Source: Marinobacter flavimaris
Lineage (GTDB): Bacteria; Pseudomonadota; Gammaproteobacteria; Pseudomonadales; Oleiphilaceae
Assembly: GCF_002933295.1 (NCBI RefSeq)
Contig: NZ_PSSW01000003.1
Span: 372,001 to 436,000, forward strand
Reading direction: 5' to 3'
Length of the DNA stretch: 64,000 bases
The position numbers and the translations under genes are program-made. Of the stretch, positions 63,953 through 64,000 are shown one piece after another; positions within the stretch are counted from its first letter, which is position 1; the number at the start of each line of letters is the position of its first letter. The notes beneath the pieces are model-generated. The model did no database searches. It worked only from the letters and a program-made list of their open reading frames with translations, and was not told the origin of the DNA.

Positions 63953-64000
63953 TTGTCAGCTTAAAAGGTGGATTCAATCGGTCGATGCAACACACTCCGC

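Noticed and set aside
63985..64000. Possible start of a further gene at the window end
   Set aside because: An ATG follows AAAGGTGG at too long a distance and only five codons are visible, so nothing can be supported.

Overview
The window looks like a chromosomal segment of a marine, aerobic, heterotrophic gammaproteobacterium, most like Marinobacter. This rests on the gene repertoire and protein style; no rRNA, tRNA or marker gene is present to confirm it. The genes are dense, moderately GC-rich and uniform in style. I saw no insertion sequence, prophage, CRISPR array or integrase.

Left part (1-22.7 kb): after a truncated chemoreceptor and a few small hypotheticals comes a large formate dehydrogenase region. 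The minus strand carries DUF3305 and DUF3306 proteins, then fdhT-fdhX-fdhA-fdhB-fdhC, a 41-residue membrane microprotein and a TusA-like protein. Divergently on the plus strand run a multi-cluster ferredoxin, an Mrp/ApbC-type carrier ATPase, a biotin/lipoate-ligase-like protein and a DUF6505-like protein, the last three joined by 4-bp overlaps. Cofactor genes follow: fdhD-mobA-mobB-moeA, a TupBCA tungstate importer, an excisionase-HTH/periplasmic-binding-like regulator and a MOT1-type oxyanion transporter. Together they supply metal, pterin cofactor, sulfur and Fe-S clusters to a periplasmic, membrane-anchored W- or Mo-formate dehydrogenase.

Middle part (22.7-36 kb): an alkyl-DHAP-synthase-like flavoprotein, a membrane-anchored glutaredoxin, and a cyclohexanecarboxylate cluster. 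The minus operon aliA-badH-badI-aliB-binding protein-marR faces the plus operon badK-pimC-pimD-gcdH. Cyclohexanecarboxylate is activated to its CoA ester, desaturated, hydrated, oxidised and ring-opened to pimeloyl-CoA, whose beta-oxidation leads to glutaryl-CoA.

Aromatic part (36-50.6 kb): pcaIJFD with the IclR regulator pcaR (three near-identical 15-bp operator-like sites between them), a CatR/CatM-type LysR gene, then a long operon catB-catC-catA-benA-benB-benC-benD-benK, a terminator and benE. Benzoate goes to catechol, cis,cis-muconate, muconolactone, 3-oxoadipate enol-lactone, 3-oxoadipate, and then succinyl-CoA plus acetyl-CoA.

Right part (50.6-64 kb): a cytosine permease/PucR-like regulator/cytosine deaminase operon; an FMN reductase; a tandem glycine riboswitch in front of a UPF0126 (TRIC/glycine transporter) gene; a frameshifted tiny membrane ORF; rnk; gdhA; a DMT exporter; a YdhR-like protein; and a LysR gene divergent from a secreted alkylsulfatase, followed by a GMC oxidoreductase broken by an in-frame TGA.

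The least explained items are the coupled Fe-S/ligase-like maturation operon and the microprotein in the fdh operon, two loci (tupA and the DUF3306 gene) where a diverged copy of the gene's own last codons lies just past its stop, the perfect hairpin between fdhB and fdhC, and the frameshifted small ORF next to rnk.
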